From Pseudomonadota bacterium (GTDB lineage: Bacteria > Hydrothermota > 32-111 > QNBC01), in contig JAACEC010000050.1 of NCBI GenBank assembly GCA_011682715.1, forward strand, positions 1-7,282: a stretch of 7,282 bases of DNA, in the 5' to 3' direction. The position numbers and the translations under genes are program-made. Numbering within the stretch: the stretch's first letter is position 1; each line of letters opens with the position of its first letter. Shown piece after piece: positions 1 through 6,739 of this stretch. The notes beneath the pieces were generated by a model. The model made no database searches, was not told the DNA's origin, and saw only the letters and a program-made list of their open reading frames with translations.

Positions 1-2538
1 CCGAATATCAGTTTTACCTGCTCTCCTATGTCCCATTTACCGTTGTTGTTTCCCGTTGTACTATCGTCTATACCAAAACTCTCTTCCGTTACGTTAGGGG
101 CATAGGCTGTAAGGGAAAAAGTATTGTTCCATGTGTGAGAATCCGAATCTTTTATTTCAACATTAAAGGAAATAACATGACCATCCGGTATACCGCTTGA
201 TGTGCTAAATGAATATGTAGTTGTGCCCCATGCTGAATCACCGCTTGCTATATCACCGTATGCAGCAGAATCCTGCGTTATGGTAACAAAACTATCACTC
301 GTGCTTATCTTTGCGTAGACACCATGAGAGATTAAAGCGCCGTTATTTGCAAGCAATAAGTTTAGCGATATATCCTCCCCGGGGTTTACCTGACCATTAC
401 CATTTGTATCAAATGTGATGCTGTTTCTTCTATATGAAACATATGCATCATTATTTTGTTTCACTCCCAATGTATCTTGAATCGGATGATGGTTGTTTGC
501 CGTTATCGTTATAAGAACATCTCCGGTACTGTTGATGACAGGCGTCAGTGTTACATTGCCCGACGCATCCGTAAGTCCTGTCACATAGACAGTGGAATCT
601 CTCATTATACATACCCGGGCTCCTTCAACGGGATTGTTTGTGCCTGCATCCTTAACGTTGATGTCCACAGGGGCAGATCCTATAAATAATGTATCCGGAT
701 ATGTTGCGCTCAATTCTCTTACTTCACTTGTAAATGGATGAAGCTCCGGATCCCCTAATGTATTGAGCTCATACATACACCACCTTGTAAAACCGCTTGT
801 TCCCTCATTAATTGCGACAGGTACTAATTGATCCTTTGCATATGCAATGGCTTCACCATGGGTTTTCTTCCCATATTCGAATAATCCGGCGTAGTATAAT
901 GTATCCAGCAACTCCGAAGCTCCGAGATCAGGTGGGTTTCCCCAACCGTATCTTGAATTATACATTGCTATTACACCGCCACCGTTCGGATTGTTAATTA
1001 CATGCTCGGCAAAACAATCACCACCTGATACTTCATCCATAGCACCTGTAAAACAACCTATGGAAAAGTAGATACCCAAATTATCTCCGTTTGTAAGTCC
1101 GTCAATATCCGAGCTGTTGGTAACAACATTTCCATTTGCAAAGTACAATCCCGTTTCATTGCCATGACAAGCATGGTGAACATAACCGACTCCGGCATTC
1201 AAAGAGCCTACAACTGCTGTTCTGCTCAAATTACTTAATGATTCATACAGTTTTTCATTTTCCCAGCCTGAGGGAGCAATATTAGCAATATCATTATTTA
1301 CAGTATCTCCCCAGAAATTATATGAAGAAAATAGCTCGACAGCCGGTAAAAGATTTTTTGCCAAGTAACCTGTCGGAGCATTTTTTTCGTATGTCAATGT
1401 TTTATTGACAAAAGCATTAGCGTTAGCGATACTTTTTATAGGAGCTCTTCCGACATATACATCCGTGTACATATCAACATTATCTGCTACCTCACCATAC
1501 ACCGAATTATTATTTGCATTCCAATTGCCATCTAGATCAGCATAATAGAGATCGCTTATGATTGTATCTTCGTCCGCATAGTACCCTGCTCCTGAACTTG
1601 TATAAAAGACATCTCTTCTCGGGACAACTTCCTCCCCGTTTTCGAAGTCACACTGTCCACCTAAAAGCACATACATAGTGCCCCAGGTGTTATGCGCATC
1701 AATAATGAAATTTCTTATTTTATCAGGATTATCCGTTCCCGTATAATTGGAATAGATATAGCTCAAATCTACTATTTTTGCCTTCATTCCCTTCTGTGTT
1801 TTCCAATCCGCCAGAGGTTTCATCGCATTTTCATAATCTGATGTTGTTATTATTACATACGGTACCGTATCAGCTTCAAGGGCTCTTGAGCCTTTTACAA
1901 TTGCATTGTTCGGTCTGTATGAACTTATATCTTCCGGATTAATAACCATATCCGAAATACTCTTCTTTATAGTATTGTAAACATCTTCCCTTATCGATTT
2001 TGTTTCCCTCGCATTTATTTCATAATCTATACTAAATGTCACATTGTTAACAAATTGCAATCTCCCGCTCAATGGCGCATATTGTACAGGATATATAAGC
2101 AATGCTCCCAGATTAAATCCGTCTTTGTACCCTTGTCCTACAAACTTTACAACATTCGAAGGATAGTATTCATCCGAACCGTAAACTTTCGGATTCGCCT
2201 CTATCTTCTCCGGTTTGGGATGAGAAATGATTTGAGGTTTGCCTGCAGGTTGTATGAGAAAGTTCTTACCATACAACGATTCATTTACATTAATAATCTT
2301 GATGCTCTTTACAATCGCTCCCTGTGGTAAAAGAATATTTGTCGATTTCGCCGGAAGTATGGGATAACCGGGCCTATCAATGTTAATACAGCCTCTCATC
2401 ATAATCATGTCATTTCCACCGTTAATTTTTAGTATCTGTATGTCTGCTTGATTGAAATAAACTGTTTTAGTAATGGTGGATGAAAACAACATAATTGGTA
2501 TTAAAACCAGCAACAGAGATAAATTCAACTTGTTCACT
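1..2538 (-). CDS. Gingipain-like secreted cysteine peptidase (family C25), 3' end off the window, apparent +1 frameshift in the signal peptide
   Basis: Partial secreted protease; about 845 codons lie in the window and the C-terminus is beyond position 1. The catalytic C25 (caspase-like) domain starts near residue 227 (YVIITTSDYENA, then PLADWKTQKG, YVLLGG, DLYYADLDGNW). It carries the likely catalytic His458 (HHACHGNETG, 1164-1166) and Cys495 (SIGCFTGAMDE, 1053-1055), and ends near LGDPEL (594-599). Residues about 30-220 look like the C25 propeptide. After the catalytic core comes an Ig/carboxypeptidase-regulatory-like domain (about 608-700), then a further Ig-like unit with the motif DTNGNGQVNPGE (710-721). 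A second such unit begins at 824-839 and is cut by the edge. Numbering assumes GTG at 2538 with one base skipped at 2520. As written, GTG gives only 23 codons (stop 2467-2469), while the peptidase frame has TAA at 2520-2522 and its first ATG at 2492. The restored N-terminus is a good signal peptide (MNKLNL then SLLLVLIPIMLFSS). Family assignment is firm; intactness is uncertain. Confidence 0.9.
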
Positions 2539-2550
2539 ATGTACCTCCTT
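2536..2550 (-). promoter_or_regulatory. Ribosome binding site and GTG start of the C25 peptidase gene
   Basis: AAAGGAGGT on the minus strand (core at 2545-2550) lies 6 nt before GTG at 2536-2538, an ideal arrangement. It marks the intended start even though the frame opened here does not continue into the peptidase without removing one base near 2520. No comparable site precedes the first in-frame ATG of the peptidase frame at 2492. Confidence 0.8.
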
Positions 2551-2574
2551 TGAAAGTTACAAAAACCTTTCGTA

Positions 2575-2603
2575 TTATAATGAAAACAAAGTGTCCATGT
2601 CAA
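2575..2603 (-). promoter_or_regulatory. Sigma-70 type promoter of the C25 peptidase gene
   Basis: On the minus strand a perfect -35 TTGACA (2598-2603) and a perfect -10 TATAAT (2575-2580) are separated by 17 bp. The predicted transcript start is near 2568, giving a leader of about 30 nt that contains the AGGAGG site. It sits just downstream of the operon terminator, so the protease gene is an independent transcription unit. Confidence 0.85.
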
Positions 2604-2633
2604 CGGTAAAATGAAAATACATAAAAGTGTCCA
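2588..2633 (-). repeat. Direct repeat TGGACACTTT around the C25 promoter (possible operator)
   Basis: The 10-mer TGGACACTTT occurs at 2624-2633 and again at 2588-2597 on the minus strand, 36 bp apart. The second copy lies inside the -35/-10 spacer and the first lies upstream of the -35. Each copy is followed within a few bases by a TTTTCAT sequence. The placement suggests a regulator binding site, but two copies of a 10-mer in an AT-rich spacer is modest evidence. Confidence 0.35.
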
Positions 2634-2666
2634 AAAAAATAGCCCCCATTTTTTTAGATGGGGACT
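2633..2666 (-). terminator. Rho-independent terminator of the oxidative-stress operon
   Basis: On the minus strand the arms AGTCCCCAT (2658-2666) and ATGGGGGCT (2641-2649) can form a 9-bp stem, including one G-T pair and a block of four C-G pairs, with an 8-nt A-rich loop. It is followed by seven T residues at 2633-2639. It begins 22 nt after the peroxiredoxin stop codon, so it closes that operon and insulates the C25 gene. Confidence 0.93.
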
Positions 2667-2688
2667 ATAATAAATGAGATGTGAATTA

Positions 2689-3354
2689 CTATATCTTCTT
2701 ATGACATAACCACCAATCGAAGCATTCGAATTCTCCCTTTGCGGCCGATTTCAATCTCTCCTCAGCGGTTTTCTCATCGCTTGCAGGTCCAATTATCACA
2801 TGATCATTGACGATTTCATTATTGGGCCAATTGGCAGGCATAGCCACTCCTTCCCTATCCGCAATTTGTAATGCTTTGATCATTCTCAGGAATTCATCCA
2901 TGTTTCTTCCCAATTCTTGCGGATAGTACATAATTGCACGAATTACTCCTTTTGGATCAACCATAAATACAGCTCTAACGGTATTAGTCCCCTTTGCAGG
3001 ATGGATGATTCCGAGTCTTTTGGCAACGGCTCCCGTATCATCGGCAATTATAGGAAATTTAATCTCAACATTGAGATTATCCTTTATCCACTGTACCCAT
3101 TTAATATGAGAAAAGACCTGATCAATACTTAAGCCGATGAGTTCAGTATCCAATTCTTTAAATTTGTCGTATCTTTTTTGAAATGCTACAAATTCAGTTG
3201 TGCACACCGGTGTAAAATCGGCAGGATGGCTGAACAGGATGAACCATTTCCCTTTGTAATCACCCGGAATATTGATTTTTCCGTGAGTGGTTTGTACAGT
3301 CAAATTCGGCATTTTTTCGCCTATTAAAGGCATTTTGGTTTCCATGTTTTCCAT
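2689..3354 (-). CDS. Peroxiredoxin, archaeal/Prx6 type with C-terminal cysteine pair
   Basis: Thiol peroxidase reducing H2O2 and organic hydroperoxides in the cytoplasm; 221 aa, the usual length for the Prx6-type AhpC/TSA family. The active-site loop is PADFTPVC, with Thr48 and the peroxidatic Cys51; Arg127 (NTVRAVF) is the expected active-site arginine. The C-terminus carries Cys211 and Cys217 (CFDWWLC). This matches the layout of archaeal thioredoxin peroxidases such as that of Aeropyrum pernix, where a C-terminal cysteine resolves the sulfenic acid. The start ATG is 5 nt after AGGAGG (3360-3365); Met4 and Met8 are less well placed. It lies 17 nt after the ferritin-like gene and is the last gene before the terminator. 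No dedicated thioredoxin or AhpF-like reductase is in the window. Family certain; the physiological reductant is unknown. Confidence 0.95.
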   Translation of the reverse strand: MENMETKMPLIGEKMPNLTVQTTHGKINIPGDYKGKWFILFSHPADFTPVCTTEFVAFQKRYDKFKELDTELIGLSIDQVFSHIKWVQWIKDNLNVEIKFPIIADDTGAVAKRLGIIHPAKGTNTVRAVFMVDPKGVIRAIMYYPQELGRNMDEFLRMIKALQIADREGVAMPANWPNNEIVNDHVIIGPASDEKTAEERLKSAAKGEFECFDWWLCHKKI

Positions 3355-3371
3355 TGGAACCTCCTTTTTAA

Positions 3372-3842
3372 TTAAACAACTTTCCTCTTCAAAAGTAGAT
3401 AATGCAACCTTTCTTCCTCTATAATCCTGTCTATCTTTTCCTTAACGGACTCCGGAACAATATTTTTGATATCCATGTAAAACATAATAGAATCAAGTTC
3501 CGAACGAATAGCCATCTGCAAAGCATCATTCATGCTTTTTATTCCTTCTATTTTTTTATCCAGCTGATCCGTAGGAAAGATAATGTCGTAAACATAGGAT
3601 TTCATATAATCGTAATATTCGGGATTTAGCGATTCAAAATCAACACTCTTCTTGTCTCCCATCATTTTAATAAAAGTATTTTTATGTTCCACTTCTTGTT
3701 TTGCCAATTTTCCAAAAAACTCGGCCAGTTCGTTATTTCCCTCTTTTTCGAATTTTTTGGCAAATTTACTATATGTATATTCACCGTTTTCCTCTATTCT
3801 TACTGCAAATTCCAGTATTTCATCGGCTGTAAAATTCTTCAT
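3372..3842 (-). CDS. Ferritin-like diiron protein, stand-alone rubrerythrin-type four-helix bundle
   Basis: A 156-aa protein of the rubrerythrin/ferritin-like superfamily (COG1633-like) with no rubredoxin domain and no CxxC pairs. The two-fold ExxH pattern of a diiron site is visible: Glu17 (E-x6-Y24) and Glu50-x2-His53 in the first half, Glu115 and Glu144-x2-His147 in the second. All four helices appear present, so it is probably full length. The exact role is unknown; family members are proposed peroxidases, ferroxidases or iron-handling proteins. It starts 9 nt after the fprA stop with AGGAGG and a 5-nt spacer, and is followed 17 nt later by the peroxiredoxin. This places it in a peroxide/oxygen detoxification unit. 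Because it lacks its own rubredoxin it would need an external electron donor if it is a peroxidase. Fold is confident; function is not. Confidence 0.85.
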   Translation of the reverse strand: MKNFTADEILEFAVRIEENGEYTYSKFAKKFEKEGNNELAEFFGKLAKQEVEHKNTFIKMMGDKKSVDFESLNPEYYDYMKSYVYDIIFPTDQLDKKIEGIKSMNDALQMAIRSELDSIMFYMDIKNIVPESVKEKIDRIIEEERLHYLLLKRKVV

Positions 3843-3851
3843 AAATGCCTC

Positions 3852-5036
3852 CTATAAATTACAATCCTCGGCGTGCTTTGCCGCTATTTCTTCCGCCAGC
3901 TTATCGAGCCTCTCGTAATCATCATCTCTCGGTAGCCCCTTTATCAAGACAGGTTCAAATAGGTTTACTTTAAGATTCGGTATCACCGATTTAAGTTGCT
4001 CCACCATATTACCTCCCCAACCATAGGAACCTACAATTGCCGCATTTTTTACTTTCGGTCTCAGTGCATTTGCAAGGTGGGCAATAGAAATCATCCTGGG
4101 ATGCGCTCCTGCAAGGACCATAGGGCTTGCCAAAACCACCGTACAGGCATCAACCATTGCCATGGCAATCTGTCCTATATCAGCAGTAAGAACATTAAAG
4201 GGTTTAACTTCTATCCCTTTTGATATAAGCGAATCGATAAGATGTTCGGCAATCTTCTCAGTGCTTCCGTGCATAGATATATAGAGCAATAAAACAACAT
4301 TCTTTACATCATCAGACACCCATTCTTTATATGCATCTATTATCAATTTCGGATTTTGATACACGGGACCGTGACTCGGGGCGATCATTGATAGTTCATA
4401 TTGATTTACCTTGTCGATGTCCTTGGCAACGATTTTTCTAAAAGGCATCATTATTTCGGCATAGTACCTCTTTGCATCGAGTATCGTTCTTGCTTCATCA
4501 ACAACAAACGTATCGCTTGTAGCGTAATGAGAACCGAAGAAATCGCAACTAAAGAGTATTTTATCTTCTTTTAAATATGTTGACATAGTTTCAGGCCAAT
4601 GCACCCACGGAGTAAGAATAAATTTAAGTGTTTTGTCACCGAGAGACATCTCTTCGCCATCTTCCACAACAATAAAATCATTATCCTTTACGTGGAGAAG
4701 ATCAATTAACATACCTTTGCATTTTGTATTTGTCACGATTTTCGACTCGGGAAACATATTGAGTACTGCCGGAATACAACCCGAATGGTCCTGTTCGGCA
4801 TGATTTGCTATGATATAATCGATTCTGTCGATACCAAGAGCTCTCAGATCCTTTCTCAATAGATGTTCCTTTTTTACGTCCACCGTATCTATGAGAACAA
4901 CTTTTTCACTCCCTTTAACTATGTACGAATTGTACGATGTGCCGTCAGGTAATGGGATTAATGAATCAAAAACTTCCCTGTCCCAATGATCTACGCCTAC
5001 ATTAAATACATTTTCAACAACCTTTTTAATAGCCAT
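3852..5036 (-). CDS. fprA: Flavodiiron protein FprA (class A), O2/NO reductase
   Basis: Cytoplasmic four-electron reductase of O2 to water, or of NO to N2O, protecting anaerobes. With the preferred start it has 394 aa. The N-terminal metallo-beta-lactamase-like domain shows the diiron ligands His79-x-Glu81-x-Asp83 with His84 (NHAEQDHSG), His146 (PWVHWPET), Asp165 (SCDFFGSH) and His222 (PSHGPVY). The C-terminal flavodoxin domain shows an FMN phosphate loop (SMHGST, 254-259) and SYGWGG (337-342). There is no additional rubredoxin or flavin-reductase domain, so it is class A and needs an external rubredoxin or similar donor. Two starts are possible: ATG at 5045 abuts AGGAG with no spacer, while ATG at 5036 has a 9-nt spacer and is preferred. 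The gene overlaps the end of perR by 11 nt (20 with the longer start). O2 versus NO preference cannot be read from sequence. Confidence 0.95.
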   Translation of the reverse strand: MAIKKVVENVFNVGVDHWDREVFDSLIPLPDGTSYNSYIVKGSEKVVLIDTVDVKKEHLLRKDLRALGIDRIDYIIANHAEQDHSGCIPAVLNMFPESKIVTNTKCKGMLIDLLHVKDNDFIVVEDGEEMSLGDKTLKFILTPWVHWPETMSTYLKEDKILFSCDFFGSHYATSDTFVVDEARTILDAKRYYAEIMMPFRKIVAKDIDKVNQYELSMIAPSHGPVYQNPKLIIDAYKEWVSDDVKNVVLLLYISMHGSTEKIAEHLIDSLISKGIEVKPFNVLTADIGQIAMAMVDACTVVLASPMVLAGAHPRMISIAHLANALRPKVKNAAIVGSYGWGGNMVEQLKSVIPNLKVNLFEPVLIKGLPRDDDYERLDKLAEEIAAKHAEDCNL

Positions 5037-5472
5037 CTTTTTCATCTCCTTTTTTTAAACATTCTTTACATGTGCCGTATAAATAGACACTGTATTTTTC
5101 TATTCTATTACCATCAATTTCCTTCTTATCAAAAATCTCACAGTTCATATCGTAATCGTATATTTTACCGCAAACTTTACACTTAAAATGTACATGCGGG
5201 GATATATTCATATCATATCGAACAACATTTTCATCTATGAGAAGCTCTATTAATATCCCCCTCTTTACCAATTCTTTCAACGTATTGTAAACTGTAGTTC
5301 TGGACAGTGTAGGAATCTCATCTTTTATCGCATTATAAATCATATCTACAGTAGGATGATTCCTGTTTTTAACTATATACTCAAGAATTTTTATTCTCTG
5401 AATGGATGGTTTAACATCTTTGGCAATTAGCATTTCCTTTATATCGTTCACCGTATAATTTTCATATTTCAT
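5026..5472 (-). CDS. perR: PerR-type peroxide-responsive Fur-family repressor
   Basis: Metal-dependent DNA-binding repressor, 148 aa, normal length for the Fur family. The N-terminal winged helix contains the recognition segment TLSRTTVYNTLKELVKRG (55-72). The regulatory metal residues line up with Bacillus subtilis PerR at a constant offset of +2: His39, Asp87 (RYD), His93 and His95 (PHVHFKC), and Asp106 (GKIYDYD). The Asp at the RYD position is the residue linked to iron-catalysed peroxide sensing in PerR. The structural zinc site is Cys98/Cys101 (CKVC) and Cys135/Cys138 (CKEC). The ATG overlaps the upstream stop codon (ATGA, 4 nt), and AGGAGAG at 5481-5487 lies 8 nt before it. It sits in the middle of the stress operon, so it likely controls its own operon, but no operator is visible because the operon promoter lies outside the window. 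Confidence 0.9.
   Translation of the reverse strand: MKYENYTVNDIKEMLIAKDVKPSIQRIKILEYIVKNRNHPTVDMIYNAIKDEIPTLSRTTVYNTLKELVKRGILIELLIDENVVRYDMNISPHVHFKCKVCGKIYDYDMNCEIFDKKEIDGNRIEKYSVYLYGTCKECLKKGDEKDGY
5034..5050 (-). promoter_or_regulatory. Ribosome binding site that decides the fprA start
   Basis: AGGAG at 5046-5050 directly touches the upstream ATG (5043-5045) but lies 9 nt before the second ATG (5034-5036). Because initiation needs a spacer, the second ATG is the likely start. The site lies within the last codons of perR, so fprA translation is probably coupled to perR. Confidence 0.7.
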
Positions 5473-6170
5473 TTAAATATCTCTCCTTTGGCATTGTACC
5501 AAAACAGCAAATCCATGTGTTCCAAAGGGATAGCAATTTTCTCGGCAAATCGAGCAAACTTATTCTCGATTTCGCAATATTTTGTTTTGGTCAGACTTTT
5601 GGGTATTGCTTCTATAACACCATATTTCTCAAGGTTCCGTAAAATATGTCTGTCTAAAATTGCGATTTTATCTCCTTTTCCCAAATTCCTTAAAAAATGT
5701 GATGCTTCTTTATACCCCAACCCCTTTATCTCCTTCACAAACCACTCTCTGGCGGCAAATGTATCATCGAATTCTGCGATTTTTTCCTTCAGGCTTTTAT
5801 TTCCGCTAAAAAATGATTCCCGGGCTAAAACGATATACTCCGATTTCCTGACTTTAAACCGTACTCTTCTAAGAGCGTTACATATGCTCTCTTCATCACC
5901 GTTAAAGAGTATGTTATTTTCATACATATCACAAATTGTTTCCCAACAGTACCTCGCATTGGATTGAGGGGTAAGAATACAAAAGGCAAGTTCCGCAAAT
6001 ATTCTTCTATCATCACCTTTTCTATAAACTTCACGGAAATCATTCACTCTAGTCTCTATAAAAGGTTTTATACTTTCGTAGACATTCATCAATTCATCAA
6101 TATCATTACCGGAGGATTCCCCGACACCCTCAAAATGGGTATCGGGAAACTTTTTTAATAATTCTCGCAT
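5469..6170 (-). CDS. ogg: 8-oxoguanine DNA glycosylase/AP lyase, Ogg2 family
   Basis: Base-excision repair enzyme of the helix-hairpin-helix superfamily that removes 8-oxoguanine and cuts the strand by beta-lyase chemistry; 233 aa. The hairpin holds the catalytic Lys154 (GYKEASHF) and the downstream Asp173 (AILDRH). An N-terminal family motif is LAFCILTPQS (61-70). The protein ends in WYNAKGEIFK: a terminal lysine is typical of Ogg2 enzymes and contacts the oxidised base in the Methanocaldococcus jannaschii enzyme. The ATG at 6170 lies inside the rubrerythrin gene (16-nt overlap) with only a weak site (GAAGTGAT). Family members are usually about 205-210 aa, so the first 25 or so residues are an extension or a mis-chosen start; ATG at 6089 (Met28, before YESIKPFIETRV) is the alternative, but has no clear ribosome binding site. 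The gene overlaps perR by 4 nt. A repair enzyme inside a peroxide operon fits its substrate. Confidence 0.92.
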   Translation of the reverse strand: MRELLKKFPDTHFEGVGESSGNDIDELMNVYESIKPFIETRVNDFREVYRKGDDRRIFAELAFCILTPQSNARYCWETICDMYENNILFNGDEESICNALRRVRFKVRKSEYIVLARESFFSGNKSLKEKIAEFDDTFAAREWFVKEIKGLGYKEASHFLRNLGKGDKIAILDRHILRNLEKYGVIEAIPKSLTKTKYCEIENKFARFAEKIAIPLEHMDLLFWYNAKGEIFK

Positions 6171-6727
6171 ATCACTTCAAAATAAGACTGCGGATGTGCA
6201 CATGCAGGACATTTCTTAGGAGCTTCCTCGGCCTCGATAATAAAACCACAATTCCTGCAATGCCATAAAACCTTTTTATCCTTCTTAAACACCCTGTCTT
6301 TTTCTATGTTTTCAGCAAGAGCCCTGAATCTTCTCTCGTGGTATGTTTCCGCAATAGCGATATTCCTAAATACAGCCGCGATTTCATGGAAACCTTCTTC
6401 ATCCGCTATCTTTGCAAATTCAGGGTACATTTCACTATTTTCATAATGCTCGCCTTCGGCCGATGCCTTAAGATTCTCCACGGTATCACCAATTACACCT
6501 GCGGGAAATGCTGCACCAACCTCGACCTCTCCGCCTTCAAGAAACTTAAACAACCTTTCAGCGTGCTCTTTTTCATTTGCTGCCGTTTCCTGAAATATAG
6601 CCTCGATTTGTTTATATCCCTCTTTTTTCGCTTTACTCGCAAAAAACGTATACCTGTTTCTCGCTTGTGATTCTCCGGCAAACGCCGTTAAAAGATTTTT
6701 CTCTGTTTTAGAGCCTTTTAAATTCAT
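6155..6727 (-). CDS. rbr: Rubrerythrin, diiron NADH-linked peroxidase with C-terminal rubredoxin domain
   Basis: Peroxidase reducing H2O2 to water in the cytoplasm of anaerobes; 190 aa, the classical length. The four-helix diiron domain carries Glu19 (GESQARNRY), Glu52 and His55 (NEKEHAERLF), Glu93 and Glu96 (EGEHYENS), and Glu127 and His130 (AETYHERRF). The C-terminal rubredoxin-like [Fe(SCys)4] site is Cys157/Cys160 (CRNC) and Cys173/Cys176 (CPAC). The start MNLKGSKTEKN is set by AAAGGAGG (core 6734-6739) with 6 nt spacing; the frame stays open upstream to 6808, but that part overlaps ferritin and lacks family similarity. The ATG is 1 nt after the ferritin stop and its ribosome binding site is inside the last ferritin codons. 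The last 16 nt overlap the ogg start. Full length with all key residues. Confidence 0.97.
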   Translation of the reverse strand: MNLKGSKTEKNLLTAFAGESQARNRYTFFASKAKKEGYKQIEAIFQETAANEKEHAERLFKFLEGGEVEVGAAFPAGVIGDTVENLKASAEGEHYENSEMYPEFAKIADEEGFHEIAAVFRNIAIAETYHERRFRALAENIEKDRVFKKDKKVLWHCRNCGFIIEAEEAPKKCPACAHPQSYFEVICENY

Positions 6728-6739
6728 TCTATTCCTCCT
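6725..6739 (-). promoter_or_regulatory. Ribosome binding site that decides the rubrerythrin start
   Basis: AGGAGG at 6734-6739 followed by 6 nt and ATG at 6725-6727. The site is embedded in the final AAG-GAG-GAA codons of ferritin, whose stop is TAG at 6729-6731, so the two genes are expected to be translationally coupled. Confidence 0.8.

Noticed and set aside
2055..2330. 91-codon plus-strand open frame opposite the C25 propeptide region
   Set aside because: The minus strand here encodes a continuous C25 protein; the plus-strand frame has no ribosome binding site or domain.
2467..2538. Real leader peptide of 23 codons upstream of the C25 gene
   Set aside because: Removing one base merges it with the peptidase into a textbook signal peptide, which is simpler than a separate leader; no tandem regulatory codons or attenuator hairpin are present.
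2553..2572. Short inverted repeat GAAAG-N10-CTTTC in the C25 leader
   Set aside because: A 5-bp stem with a 10-nt loop is too weak, and it straddles the predicted transcription start, so it is unlikely to be a riboswitch or attenuator.
5488..5967. 159-codon open frame on the plus strand, antisense to ogg
   Set aside because: It is the mirror of a well-supported gene, has no ribosome binding site and no recognisable family features; similar plus-strand frames across 456-7166 are rejected for the same reason.
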